Of a stretch of DNA of 42,890 nt, positions 21,026 through 29,800 are shown piece after piece (within the stretch, counting starts at the first letter, position 1; every line of letters starts with the position of its first letter). The notes under the pieces were generated by a model. It was given only the letters and a program-made list of their open reading frames with translations. It ran no database searches and was not told the DNA's origin. The translations under genes and the position numbers were made by a program. This stretch comes from a virus, in the IMG/VR virus record IMGVR_UViG_3300033233_000072, positions 1-42,890 of that record; one strand, given 5' to 3'.

Positions 21026-22483
21026 ATGCGGTACATGAATCGATGGACGGGGATGGGGGCGCTGCTCGCCGTGCTCTGCGCGGTGATGGGGGTCGTGCCC
21101 ATCCAGGCGCAGGACGTTGGGCTGATGGGCATCGGCCTGGCGGGCATCACGGCGACCGGCACTGATGACTCGCAGGAAATCCTGAAGATCATCTTTGACG
21201 AACCTCTCGTGACGCAGGTCGTGACGGACTCGGAACTCATGAGCGTGTTCGACACGGACACGAACGTCAAGGAAGAGGAAACCACGGGCGGGCGCTACAT
21301 CGAGGCCGCGCACTACTTCGCCCTCTCGGGCGGCGCTGGTGCGGTCACGGAACGTGGCACCTTCCCGCAGGCCGATCCGCCGGTGTTCAAGAACAGCCGC
21401 GTCTACCTGAAGAAGATGGGCGGCTCGGTGGAGTTGACCGGCGACGAGATGCGCAAGGTGAAGGGCGATGTCGGGGCCTATGTGAACTACATGGAGCGCG
21501 CGCTGCCGGACCTGGTCACGCGCCTCGTGAACTCGCTGGACCGCCAGTACATCGGCTACGGCTATGGCGTCAAGGCGCGCGTGACTTCGGTCAGCGCGTA
21601 CAACACGCCGGCCGCCGGCCAGTTTAATGTCGTGGTGGAGGACACCCTCGGCATCGACGGGTGGGAGGATCCGTGGCTGCAGTTCCTCGAGGGGGAACGT
21701 AATGTGTTCACGGCCTCGCTCGCGAATCCGGTCACCGTGCGCAATGCGGGCACGGACCAGTCGGCGCTCCTGGTAAACATCGATCCCGATACGAATACGC
21801 TGACCTTCGAAGGGGTCCAGGCGCTCCGTGATCTCATCGGCGTCGGCGACTACATCGCCGATGGTGACCGCGGGCGGTATTCGTTCCCGCACGCGGGCGA
21901 CACGATCGAGATCACGGGCCTCCTGGCGGCCGTGGACAATGGCGACATCGTGTCCAGCTACATGAACATCGACCGCAACGACAACCGGCTGTGGCAGGGT
22001 CAGGTGATCGACGCACTGGCGGCGCCGTTCGATGGCACGCTCAGCGAGGCGCTCCTGCTCTATGCCGATCGGCGCTCGCGCAAGCGCGGCGGCGGCAATG
22101 CAGACCTGATCGTGACGTCCGATGCGGGGTACGACTCGTACTGGGCGTCGCTCAAGGGCGACCGGCAGTTCATTGGGTCGCAGTCCTACGAGGGCGGACG
22201 CAAGCTCGGCCTCCCGATCATCATGGGCGACCGCACGGTCAACCTGAAGATTGCTCGCAAGCTGCCGGCGCAGGTCACGTTTGGTCTGCAGACGGACACG
22301 TTCAAGCGCTTCACCCTCGGCTCCTGGCAGTGGATCGACATCACGGGTTCGATTTGGGACCGCGTGGTCGATTCCGCGGGCTTCTACGACATGTACGCGG
22401 CGTTCGGCGTGCTGTACGAGGAGTTGTTCTGCAAGCAGCCGGTGAAGAACTGGCGCATCGACAACACGATCGGTTCTCCGTAG
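21026..22483 (+). CDS. Major capsid protein with signal-peptide-like N-terminus
   Basis: The body (residues 45-485) reads as a major capsid protein: TGGRYIEAAHYFAL, GTFPQADPP, KKMGGSVELTGDEMRKVKG, a long helix with ERALPDLVTRLVNSLD, and RKLGLPIIMGDRTVN late. It follows the scaffold gene, as expected. The start at 21026 has a strong AGGAG site. The first 30 residues are unusual: MRYMNR, then a hydrophobic run at 11-26 (GALLAVLCAVMGVVPI) and an IQAQD junction, like a secretory signal. An alternative start at Met34 has no ribosome binding site. Confidence 0.8.
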   Translation: MRYMNRWTGMGALLAVLCAVMGVVPIQAQDVGLMGIGLAGITATGTDDSQEILKIIFDEPLVTQVVTDSELMSVFDTDTNVKEEETTGGRYIEAAHYFALSGGAGAVTERGTFPQADPPVFKNSRVYLKKMGGSVELTGDEMRKVKGDVGAYVNYMERALPDLVTRLVNSLDRQYIGYGYGVKARVTSVSAYNTPAAGQFNVVVEDTLGIDGWEDPWLQFLEGERNVFTASLANPVTVRNAGTDQSALLVNIDPDTNTLTFEGVQALRDLIGVGDYIADGDRGRYSFPHAGDTIEITGLLAAVDNGDIVSSYMNIDRNDNRLWQGQVIDALAAPFDGTLSEALLLYADRRSRKRGGGNADLIVTSDAGYDSYWASLKGDRQFIGSQSYEGGRKLGLPIIMGDRTVNLKIARKLPAQVTFGLQTDTFKRFTLGSWQWIDITGSIWDRVVDSAGFYDMYAAFGVLYEELFCKQPVKNWRIDNTIGSP

Positions 22484-22495
22484 TTCTCGCGTGAG

Positions 22496-22523
22496 GGGGC
22501 GCCGGCACATCGGCCGGCGCCCC
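22496..22523 (+). terminator. GC-rich hairpin after the capsid gene
   Basis: GGGGCGCCGG (22496-22505) and CCGGCGCCCC (22514-22523) form a perfect 10-bp stem with an 8-base loop, 13 bases after the capsid stop. No U-tract follows. It may terminate, pause, or protect the abundant capsid mRNA from 3' exonucleases. Confidence 0.55.
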
Positions 22524-22533
22524 GCACGCAGTC

Positions 22534-22578
22534 ATGAATGGCCCGCGACTACACAGCGGGAGAGGGCTTGATCCATGA
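22534..22578 (+). CDS. Possible minicistron, 14 codons
   Basis: This short frame starts after the hairpin and its stop overlaps the ATG of the next gene (ATGA at 22575). It could deliver ribosomes to that start. Part of the overlap is automatic because the next gene begins ATGA. Low support. Confidence 0.25.
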   Translation: MNGPRLHSGRGLDP

Positions 22579-24287
22579 GCATCACGGACAACAAGATGGC
22601 CAAGAATGCGCTGTCTGCACGGATGGCGCTCCGGCTCGGACCGCCGATCGATGGCGTGCTCTCGAGGCCGACGATCTCGGTCAATGCCGGCGATCACACG
22701 AAGTTCGATGTGTCGGCCTTCAGCTATCGCATGGGCGGGCACATCTACGCGAAGGCCGCGCAGACGGCCATTGCGTTCAGTGCGGTGCACGCCACGGGCA
22801 TCGGTGCGTGGCTCGGCATCGGCATCTACATCGACCAGCGCGGCACCATCACCACGGCGGCCTCGCCGAACACGGGCGATCAGGACTACGGCACCGAAGC
22901 GCTGGCGCTGGCGTCCATCCCTGCGAGCACGAACGGGGCGCTGCTGATTGGCACGATCACCCTGCGCACGGGCTCGGCGGATTGGGACGCGAACACGGAC
23001 GCGCTCGACGCGGCCGACCTGGTGTCGGCCAACCTGCTGGGCCTGAACAAGGATCGGCGCTGGAACCAGTTTCCCGTCCGCTCGCGCGTGCAGCTGGACA
23101 GCTTCGAGACCTTCTGCCGTGGCTACACGGCGACGGTCAATGCGCAGGTGCTCGTCACGCATGATGGCTTCAACGGGCCGGTGACGAACCCTGGGCTCGA
23201 GGTGGACCGGCGCACGGTCGCCAACGCCTCGGTCACCAAGCTGCGCTATGGTGCCTTCGACTACATGATCGATGGCGTGCTCTACCACAAGAATGCCGGC
23301 TATGCGCTGGCGTTCTCGGCGGCGCATCCGGTGACGGCGGACAAGTGGGGCGCCATCCTCGTGCAGATTGACGCGGCGGGAACGATCTCCACGCGCATTT
23401 CGGGCGCGACGCAGACCACCGCACAGGCGTACACGAGCAGCGCAGCGGCGCGCGCGGCATTGCCGGCGCCCACGGCGGGCAACGTGGTCATCGGGTGCGT
23501 CGTGGTCGAAGCAAAGAATGCCACCTGGACGGCGAACACGGACGATCTCGTGGCCGCGTCGGATCTCGAAAGCGTGGACATCATCAACGCGATCACCGAT
23601 CGGCTGCTCGACAACGTCACGCTCGCCATCGACGCGGTGCCGGAGAAGTTCAAACTGTCGGCGGCGGTTCACTATTCGATCGCCGGCGTGAAGTACACGA
23701 AGGCGGCGGCCACGGCCATCGCGTTCTCGGCCGCCCACGCGTGCACGGCCTCGAAGTACCTGGCCATTCTCGTGCAGGTGGACGAGGCGGGCGCGGTTTC
23801 GTCGCTCGTCCCGTATCGTGACGGGCGGTCGCAGACGGCGGCGCAGGGCTACGACAACTACGACGCGGCACTCGCGGCGTTGCCGCAGACGGAAGCGGGC
23901 AAGGTGGCGCTCGGGGCGATCGTGGTGCTCGCCGATTCCGGCGGCTGGACGGCGCAGACGGATGACATGACGGCGGGCAGCGATCTCACCAGTGTGTGGT
24001 TCGTCGGGTTCAAGACGAACCAGCGCAATGGGCTGGCGGGCGTGGAGCCCACGAATCAGAATGCGCTGTGGCCGGTCAACGGTGCACTTTTCGTGGCAGA
24101 CGCGAACACCAGCGCGGCGTTCGAGGGGGATCCTGATGTGCGACCGGCGCGTGGGTTCAGCAACGGCACGATCGGGGTCTATTTCGGGGCGACCACGGTC
24201 GGTGTCGCGGTGGCGCCGGAGGCGGTGATGGTCGTTCGTCCCTTCCCGCTCGACGGGGAAGGGATGCAAGTGGCGAAGGCGTCCTGA
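22575..24287 (+). CDS. Virion protein with three tandem repeats, 570 aa
   Basis: Three copies of a roughly 120-130-residue unit are visible: residues 34-154, 210-337 and 347-475. Each has a strand pair near Y-K-A, the hallmark AxAFSAxH (67-72, 245-251, 383-388), an ILVQID-type strand, a variable loop, AALP or ASIP, a GTI/GCV strand, WTANTDD or WDANTDA, and a DLxSV end. The 95 residues after the third copy are a distinct C-terminal domain. Located right after the capsid gene, it may be a head fiber, decoration or tail appendage. The repeat suggests elongation by duplication or a pseudo-trimeric structure. Confidence 0.65.
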   Translation: MSITDNKMAKNALSARMALRLGPPIDGVLSRPTISVNAGDHTKFDVSAFSYRMGGHIYAKAAQTAIAFSAVHATGIGAWLGIGIYIDQRGTITTAASPNTGDQDYGTEALALASIPASTNGALLIGTITLRTGSADWDANTDALDAADLVSANLLGLNKDRRWNQFPVRSRVQLDSFETFCRGYTATVNAQVLVTHDGFNGPVTNPGLEVDRRTVANASVTKLRYGAFDYMIDGVLYHKNAGYALAFSAAHPVTADKWGAILVQIDAAGTISTRISGATQTTAQAYTSSAAARAALPAPTAGNVVIGCVVVEAKNATWTANTDDLVAASDLESVDIINAITDRLLDNVTLAIDAVPEKFKLSAAVHYSIAGVKYTKAAATAIAFSAAHACTASKYLAILVQVDEAGAVSSLVPYRDGRSQTAAQGYDNYDAALAALPQTEAGKVALGAIVVLADSGGWTAQTDDMTAGSDLTSVWFVGFKTNQRNGLAGVEPTNQNALWPVNGALFVADANTSAAFEGDPDVRPARGFSNGTIGVYFGATTVGVAVAPEAVMVVRPFPLDGEGMQVAKAS

Positions 24288-24835
24288 TGCAGATCATCCA
24301 GGCGGTGCGGGAGCGATTCTCCCGTGGTGAACGCAGGCGATGCGGTGGACATCGCGTGCGGACGCGAGTGGCGCTCCCGGCCGTCTTGGATTTCCCGCAG
24401 GATGTGCTGCGGGCGCTCCGGCTGCTGGAGCCCGGGCTTGACGGCTACATCTTGCCGGATGGGCGGGTGTGGATTCTGCAGCTGGTGCCGAACCGCGCCC
24501 GCATTGAGGAGGGGCGCCGGCAGATGGCGACGCTCCGGCTGGAGGATTTGGGAATGCCGGACCGGCAGACGCTACTCATGGCCGAGGGGTTCTGGCTGGT
24601 GGCGGAGCTCCCGTACCTTGAGGGGACGTCTGCGGGTGCGGCGGTGACGGCTGCCCAGCGGGCGCTGTACGCGACGGACGCGCAGGTGGAGGCGACCTAT
24701 CGCGCGAATCGGGCAGAGGCAGACCATACGAACGCCAGGCGTCGGATGGTCGATACGCTGCGGGACCGCATCCGGTCCTCAGCGAGAAGTGACTGGGCGC
24801 GCACATGGCGCGGCCGGCGGACATTCTCCAACTAG
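24287..24835 (+). CDS. Hypothetical protein, 182 aa
   Basis: TGATG coupling to the triplicated virion gene. The N-terminus is very basic (RERFSRGERRRCGGHRVRTR), the middle has an alpha/beta look (LDGYILPDGRVWILQLVPNR), and the C-terminus is a charged helix. No family is recognised. Position suggests a virion or connector component. Confidence 0.5.
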   Translation: MQIIQAVRERFSRGERRRCGGHRVRTRVALPAVLDFPQDVLRALRLLEPGLDGYILPDGRVWILQLVPNRARIEEGRRQMATLRLEDLGMPDRQTLLMAEGFWLVAELPYLEGTSAGAAVTAAQRALYATDAQVEATYRANRAEADHTNARRRMVDTLRDRIRSSARSDWARTWRGRRTFSN

Positions 24836-24844
24836 GGGATTGCG

Positions 24845-25309
24845 ATGCTGCTAGGGAAGCGAGTACTTGGCGTCGAGGGCGCTAAGGCGGAGAAGGAGAA
24901 GTATGGCGGCACGATCGTGCCGGTGCGCCTCGGACCGCGCGTGCTCAGGCCAATGGCCGCAGCGGCGGCGCCGGCGGTGAGCACGCCCGTGCGGCCCGCG
25001 CGCGCGAGTGGCAACCGCCTCGTGAAGGAGCCCAAAGCCACGAAGACCACGAAGAAGGGCGCTGCGGCTCCGGCCGTCGAGGTGCCAGCGCAGGTGTCGT
25101 ACTCGGAGGAGGAAATCGAGGCGATGCTGGCCGAAGATGCGAACGTGTGGGATGTGATCGTGGATGCCGAGTCGGCGCGGCCGGAAGGCCCGCGCGCGGC
25201 CGTGGCGTCTATGATCCTGGCAGCAGCGGATCGGGCGACGGTCAAACCGATTCCGGCCGAGATCCTCGAGGTGCTCGAGGGAATGGCAACCCCGCAGGTC
25301 ACGAAGTAA
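24845..25309 (+). CDS. Hypothetical protein, 154 aa
   Basis: GGGG lies upstream of the ATG. Residues 35-85 are Ala/Pro/Lys-rich and probably disordered. Residues 88-150 are acidic and helical (YSEEEIEAMLAEDANVWDVI, AAVASMILAAADRA). It might bridge the head and connector, but nothing specific is visible. Confidence 0.5.
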   Translation: MLLGKRVLGVEGAKAEKEKYGGTIVPVRLGPRVLRPMAAAAAPAVSTPVRPARASGNRLVKEPKATKTTKKGAAAPAVEVPAQVSYSEEEIEAMLAEDANVWDVIVDAESARPEGPRAAVASMILAAADRATVKPIPAEILEVLEGMATPQVTK

Positions 25310-25318
25310 GGGGGCGAC

Positions 25319-26002
25319 ATGGCCACGTTGACGGCAGGCGAGGTGATCAACCACGCGCGGGATACGCATCCGCTGCTGTCCGAGGCGAATGCGCCCTCGG
25401 CGCTCGCCTACCGCGCGCTCTCGCGGTTCCAGCAGGCTCTCGTGCAGGGCATCTACATGCGACAGCCGGCAATGCTGGCGCAGTTCTACCTCATCACGTT
25501 CCCGCTGGACAGTTTCACCGACGGTGTGGATCTCAGGACGCTCATTCCGACTGGCTGGCTCGATATCCTCGAGGGGTTCGTGCAGTGGGCGGGCGGCAAT
25601 CAAAACGAATGGACGAAGCGCGCACAGCAGGTGCCGTGGGAGCAGCGCGACATGCCCCAGCCCTGGCCAGCCTACACGGTGTTCGCCGAGACGCTCTATC
25701 CGCTTGGCCCCGAGTCAGCCTGGACGCGCGTGGCGTCCCTTCGGCTCTCGGTCACCCGGCAGCCGGACGATGTGGTGGACGATGACACGGCGCTCATCGT
25801 GCCGGTGGATGCGCGCGAGGCGCTGGCGACGCAGCTGCAGGCCTTCTACCTCAAGCGGTTGGTCGGCAATCCGCAGTTCAACGTGAACACGGACATGGTC
25901 TCGCTGGCGATGCAGGATGCCAAGATGCGGACCGATGAGTTCCTCGATCGCATTGCGCGCGTCGGACAGCGGCAGTCGTATCGCGTGCGCGACGTCACTT
26001 AA
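25319..26002 (+). CDS. Probable head-tail adaptor, 227 aa
   Basis: GGGGG precedes the ATG. The protein is mainly helical with an inserted alpha/beta part. It begins TAGEVINHARDTHPLL and ALAYRALSRFQQALVQGIYMR, a helix pair often seen in podovirus adaptor proteins that ring the portal. It sits downstream of the capsid and before another connector-like gene. The adaptor call is by layout and position. Confidence 0.45.
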   Translation: MATLTAGEVINHARDTHPLLSEANAPSALAYRALSRFQQALVQGIYMRQPAMLAQFYLITFPLDSFTDGVDLRTLIPTGWLDILEGFVQWAGGNQNEWTKRAQQVPWEQRDMPQPWPAYTVFAETLYPLGPESAWTRVASLRLSVTRQPDDVVDDDTALIVPVDAREALATQLQAFYLKRLVGNPQFNVNTDMVSLAMQDAKMRTDEFLDRIARVGQRQSYRVRDVT

Positions 26003-26011
26003 GGGGGCACC

Positions 26012-26707
26012 GTGAGCACCGTACAGGAGATCATGGATGGCGGCCTGGCCAAGTGCGCCGCGGCTCGTCCTGGCACCTTCGCGCCGGCGGAGTTGATCGC
26101 CGAGGTGGGCATGGCGCTGCGCGCCGTCTTTCAGGTGATGGCGCGCGAGAATCCCTATATCATCGGGGAGCGCGTGCAGGTGACTTGGAACGGCACGGGC
26201 TGGTCGCGGCCATCGAATGCCTTGCGCGTGATCAAGGTGCTGGCTGATGCGGGCACGCTCGCGACGCCGGCGCTGGCGGTGGGCGCCGAGATCGGGGTGG
26301 TGCCGTATGATGACCAGCGCGTCGCGGCGGGTCGCGCGTGCATCACGGAGCTCGGACAGGCCTTCTATCCGACCGGCCAGTCAATGGATCCGTCGGGGGG
26401 CACGATCACGGTGGTGTGCGCCACGGCGCCCACGCCGCCCACGCTGGCCACGGATCCGATTGATCCGCGGTTCCCCGAGGATTTCGATGATTTCCTCAAG
26501 TACGACATCGCGGCCTACCTCGCGCAGAAGGACCAGCGGACCGATGACCAGGCGACCATGCGCGCCAACCAGAATGCCATGCTGCAGCAAATCATCGAGT
26601 GGACGCGGCAGCAGACGTACTCGCTTATCCAGCGGTTCCCGCAGGTCAATCCGCCCCTCACCAGCGCGAATGCCGGTCGTGCGCAGCCTCTCAAGGGGCA
26701 GGCATGA
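26012..26707 (+). CDS. Connector/neck-like protein, 231 aa
   Basis: It starts with GTG after AAGGGGGC. The sequence is alpha-beta: two helices (residues 20-48), strands in RVQVTWNGTGWSRP and TITVVCAT, then FPEDFDDFLKYDIAAYLAQKD and a C-terminal helix. The late FDDFLKYDIAAYL segment resembles closure helices of phage neck proteins. The paired gene upstream supports a neck complex. No firm family. Confidence 0.45.
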   Translation: MSTVQEIMDGGLAKCAAARPGTFAPAELIAEVGMALRAVFQVMARENPYIIGERVQVTWNGTGWSRPSNALRVIKVLADAGTLATPALAVGAEIGVVPYDDQRVAAGRACITELGQAFYPTGQSMDPSGGTITVVCATAPTPPTLATDPIDPRFPEDFDDFLKYDIAAYLAQKDQRTDDQATMRANQNAMLQQIIEWTRQQTYSLIQRFPQVNPPLTSANAGRAQPLKGQA

Positions 26708-27447
26708 CCATGCGCCGCGGGGTCCGTCGCATCTCCGAGTTGCCTCAGGCAGTCTCGCTGGGCGGAGCCATCCAGGAAGTGGAGGGGGTCGATGGGGTCG
26801 GGTATCAGACGCCCCTGGGCAGCGCGGTCTCGATCCTCGCGGTCACGGAAGAGCGGCCGGTCACGCCCTCGCCCTATGACGATGAGTTCGATACGGGCAT
26901 CAATGCCCTCTGGACCTACCGCACGGGCAGCTCGGCGAATTGGACGCAGTCGTTCTCGCGGCTGCTCGGGCTGGGATCGTTCGAGCTCAAGCAGCAGCCG
27001 GCGCTGGCCAGCCCCATGCGCCTCCGGTTGGGCATCGCCGGCAGTCCGAGCGTGGCGTATGCGGGGTGCAGCCTCACGCTGCAGGGGCTCACGAAGGGCA
27101 CCTACATCGCTCTCGATGGGGGGACAGGTGGCACGGACCGCCGCATCAACGTGGGGCGCCTGAGTGCCGCTGGCGCGTGGGAAGCGGATCTCTCCACGAA
27201 TTCCTCCGGCTACCAGTCGAACCAGGCGCCGAACAACCTTGAGTTGCAGATGCTCATCGACGCCACGAATGTCAACTTTTATGTCGGGGAGCTCGGCTCA
27301 CCTAAGTATTTCTACCAGTACGCGCGGTCAAATCTCGGCACGTTGAGTTACTTCACCGTGTCCTGCAGCCTCGGCATGAGCCTGCGGTACTTCCGATTTG
27401 ATCGGGCCACCACGGCGGCGGCCTTCCCGCTCGCCTGGGCGGGCTGA
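26704..27447 (+). CDS. Appendage protein with lectin-like domain, 247 aa
   Basis: The start ATG lies in an ATGA overlap; the longer reading is a shadow. Residues 5-40 (RRISELPQAVSLGG, then QEVEGVDGVGYQTPLGSAV) match the N-terminal anchor pattern of the proteins encoded at 14119 and 16565. Residues 60-247 look like a jelly-roll or concanavalin-like domain: YDDEFDTGINALWTYRTGS at the start, then strands MRLRLGIAG, CSLTLQGL and FTVSCSLGMSLRYFRFD. This is consistent with carbohydrate binding or virion decoration. Confidence 0.5.
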   Translation: MTMRRGVRRISELPQAVSLGGAIQEVEGVDGVGYQTPLGSAVSILAVTEERPVTPSPYDDEFDTGINALWTYRTGSSANWTQSFSRLLGLGSFELKQQPALASPMRLRLGIAGSPSVAYAGCSLTLQGLTKGTYIALDGGTGGTDRRINVGRLSAAGAWEADLSTNSSGYQSNQAPNNLELQMLIDATNVNFYVGELGSPKYFYQYARSNLGTLSYFTVSCSLGMSLRYFRFDRATTAAAFPLAWAG

Positions 27448-28658
27448 TGGCACGGGCCAAGATGCCGCTGGCGGTGGGGCGCGGTCTCGATCGCGCGACC
27501 GGCCTGGTGGCCGTCAGCCCGAGTGCGGCGAAGGATGCGCGCAATGTGTACGGCCGCGATGCCAAGATGAGCATTCGGCCTGGCATGATTGGCTCGGGCT
27601 TCGCTCCCCTGAATTGGGGGACCGATATCCTCGAGGTGGTGGGGATGCGCGCCACGCCCGATGTGCTGTTCGTGGTGTTCGATCGCGACAGCCTGCAGAT
27701 CCGCATCTATCGGCTGGATCCCACCACGGGCCTCATACAGACGCTCGCCTCGAATGGTCTGTGGGGCACGCTGAACGCGAACGCGGACTTCCCCGTCATC
27801 TCCTACGACGAGGCGGACGGCCGCGTGATGTTCGCCCATGCCGAGGATGACCTGTCGCTCCGACTGCCCACGGTGTACTACACGCCGGACTTCTCGACGC
27901 CATCCTCGCCAGGAACCCTCACGCAGTTGATGGCGGATCTCGACGGGTCGGGGGTCGCGCAGCCGGTCTACTTCCGTGCCGTGCAGCGCCACCTGGAGTA
28001 CATGACGGGCGCGGGGTTTGGCTCGAATTCCGATCCGGATCGTGGCGATGTGCTGCGGTTCGCGAAGCCGGCAGATCCCACGACCTGGATCCCCTCGAGC
28101 TACGTACTCTTTGGCGTAAAGCGCGAGGCGATTGTGGCCATGAAGCCGGTTGGCTCGCTGCTGGCCGTCGCGAAGGAAGATGAGACCTGGATCATGGATG
28201 GCCGCTCGGGAGCCACCTTCACGCCACGGCGTATCGATGCCAACTATGGCGTCGTGTCGCCGCGTGGGCTGCTGACGGTCGGTTCGCGGCTGTTCATGCG
28301 CGCGAAGGATGGGCCGCGCGAGGTGACGGCCACGACTACGACGCCCATCGGGCAGGCGATGGAGCTCATCTCGCCGGCGCCGGCGGACCTGCCGGCGCGG
28401 GGTCCGTCGCGCCTCTGCTTCTCGTCCTACGACATCTACCGCTATACGGCCGAGTGGGTCTGGCCGGACATCGAGGCGGTGCAGGCGCCGGTCACCTGCG
28501 AGGTGCTCTCGCTGTGGAATCCCGAGGATCCGCGTTGGACGTTCTACACGCGCGAGCAGCCGGTCACTTGTGCCGGCATCCTGTACGGCACCGACTTGGG
28601 CGGTACGCCGGCGCCTCCGGTGGGCTTTCCCTATGATCTCCTGGCGGTGGACGCATGA
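27447..28658 (+). CDS. Tail hub/nozzle-like beta protein, 403 aa
   Basis: The protein is almost all beta with propeller-like blades: SLQIRIYRLDPTTGLIQTL, VMFAHAEDDLSLRL, LLAVAKEDETWIMDG, and ANYGVVSPRGLLTVGSRLFM. Segments such as ETWIMDGRSG with a later SPRGLLTVGSRLF are reminiscent of podovirus tail-needle-hub or nozzle proteins (P22 gp10-like, T7 gp12-like), which are built of beta-propeller blades. Gene order after adaptor-like genes fits. Function by analogy. Confidence 0.5.
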   Translation: MARAKMPLAVGRGLDRATGLVAVSPSAAKDARNVYGRDAKMSIRPGMIGSGFAPLNWGTDILEVVGMRATPDVLFVVFDRDSLQIRIYRLDPTTGLIQTLASNGLWGTLNANADFPVISYDEADGRVMFAHAEDDLSLRLPTVYYTPDFSTPSSPGTLTQLMADLDGSGVAQPVYFRAVQRHLEYMTGAGFGSNSDPDRGDVLRFAKPADPTTWIPSSYVLFGVKREAIVAMKPVGSLLAVAKEDETWIMDGRSGATFTPRRIDANYGVVSPRGLLTVGSRLFMRAKDGPREVTATTTTPIGQAMELISPAPADLPARGPSRLCFSSYDIYRYTAEWVWPDIEAVQAPVTCEVLSLWNPEDPRWTFYTREQPVTCAGILYGTDLGGTPAPPVGFPYDLLAVDA

Positions 28659-29800
28659 GTCTTGCGGCGGATCCTCGCTATCGCTCGGTGCGTGTGACGT
28701 GGAAGAACTACGACGCGCAGGGCGGCGAGTACGTGCAGATCTTTGCGAAGGCGGCTGGCGGCTCATGGGCGGTCGTTCAGACCGTGCCGGTGGCTGACCT
28801 TGACCAGGGTGCGGATTGGGCCACGGCGCTGCCGCTCACCGCCTATGATCTCGCGATGCGATTCGTCAACGGCACAGTGCCGACCGAAGGGTATGAGGGC
28901 GATCCGGATTCTTGGACGGCTGCCACGGCGGCACAGTCAAAGTCCACAATCACTACCACCTCGGCAAATATCACGAGCTTTGCGGGCACGTTCGTGTCGG
29001 CGGGACAGCCGGTGAACCTCGTGTGGGCCTCGGCGCAGCAGAATGTGCCGTACCTCTTGGAGAAGAATGCCGGCGCCGGCTGGGTGACGGTGATCTCAGG
29101 GCTCGTGGCGAATTCCTACGCGTACACGATTCCTGCGGGCGAGCTCAACACCACGGTGCAGTTCCGCGTGACGGCGCAGCGGGGCGCGGTCAGCGGTCCG
29201 ACGCTCTCGTGCAACGTGACGATGGCGATCACGGTGGGCACTCCCACGTGGGCGAGCGCGAGTTTCGCGGGCGCGACGGGTACGGTATCGCTCGCTTGGA
29301 ACGCGGCTGCGAACGCGACGCAGTACCTCGTGGAGAAGAGCGTAAATGGCGGCGCCAGCTGGACTACGCTCGTGGTGCAGGCGGGGCTCTCGTATTCCTA
29401 CGTCATCTCGTCGGGGGAAGCCAACCTCACGATGAAGTATCGGGTGACGGGGCAGCAGGGTTCCTACTCGAGCGCGGCCTCGGCGGTGCAGGATGTGGCC
29501 ACGACGATCGCGATCACCAAGCCGGTGATCTCGGCGGCCAGTGTGCATTTCAACGCCAGCTTTGGCACCACAGAGCTCAGTGCCACCTTCTCTGGTGGTG
29601 GTGATGTGTATTCCTACTGGGGCATCATCAGGAGTTCAGTCCTGCTTGGGTCGGTGCTTGCGCCCGCCACGGTGGTGGGAGGAAGTCGCGATGGCCAGTG
29701 GGCCGCGCCTGGGGACACGGTAAATGTCGAAGTGTGGGCTCAGTCGGTTGGCCAACTGGTCACGGTCAAATCGGACCCCTTCCCCGTGGTGGTCACATGA
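28655..29800 (+). CDS. Protein with tandem fibronectin-like domains, 381 aa
   Basis: At least two tandem Ig/FN3-like domains are visible with parallel motifs: VNLVWASAQQN, YLLEKNAGAGW, AYTIPAGELNTTVQFRVTAQRG, and then VSLAWNAAANATQ, YLVEKSVNGGASW, SYVISSGEANLTMKYRVTGQQG. The first 90 residues form a different alpha/beta part, and the last 90 a third beta domain. Such domains are common on phage surfaces where they bind glycans or space appendages. The start overlaps the previous stop. Confidence 0.65.
   Translation: MSLAADPRYRSVRVTWKNYDAQGGEYVQIFAKAAGGSWAVVQTVPVADLDQGADWATALPLTAYDLAMRFVNGTVPTEGYEGDPDSWTAATAAQSKSTITTTSANITSFAGTFVSAGQPVNLVWASAQQNVPYLLEKNAGAGWVTVISGLVANSYAYTIPAGELNTTVQFRVTAQRGAVSGPTLSCNVTMAITVGTPTWASASFAGATGTVSLAWNAAANATQYLVEKSVNGGASWTTLVVQAGLSYSYVISSGEANLTMKYRVTGQQGSYSSAASAVQDVATTIAITKPVISAASVHFNASFGTTELSATFSGGGDVYSYWGIIRSSVLLGSVLAPATVVGGSRDGQWAAPGDTVNVEVWAQSVGQLVTVKSDPFPVVVT

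Noticed and set aside
22538-23164. Frame of 208 codons starting MARDYTAGEGLIHE
   Set aside because: The first residues look natural, but the rest is a His/Gly/Ala/Arg-rich shadow of the 22575 gene.
22341-24269. Minus-strand frame of 642 codons opposite the triplicated virion gene
   Set aside because: Arginine-rich shadow caused by codon bias; the + strand product has conserved internal repeats, which a shadow would not explain.
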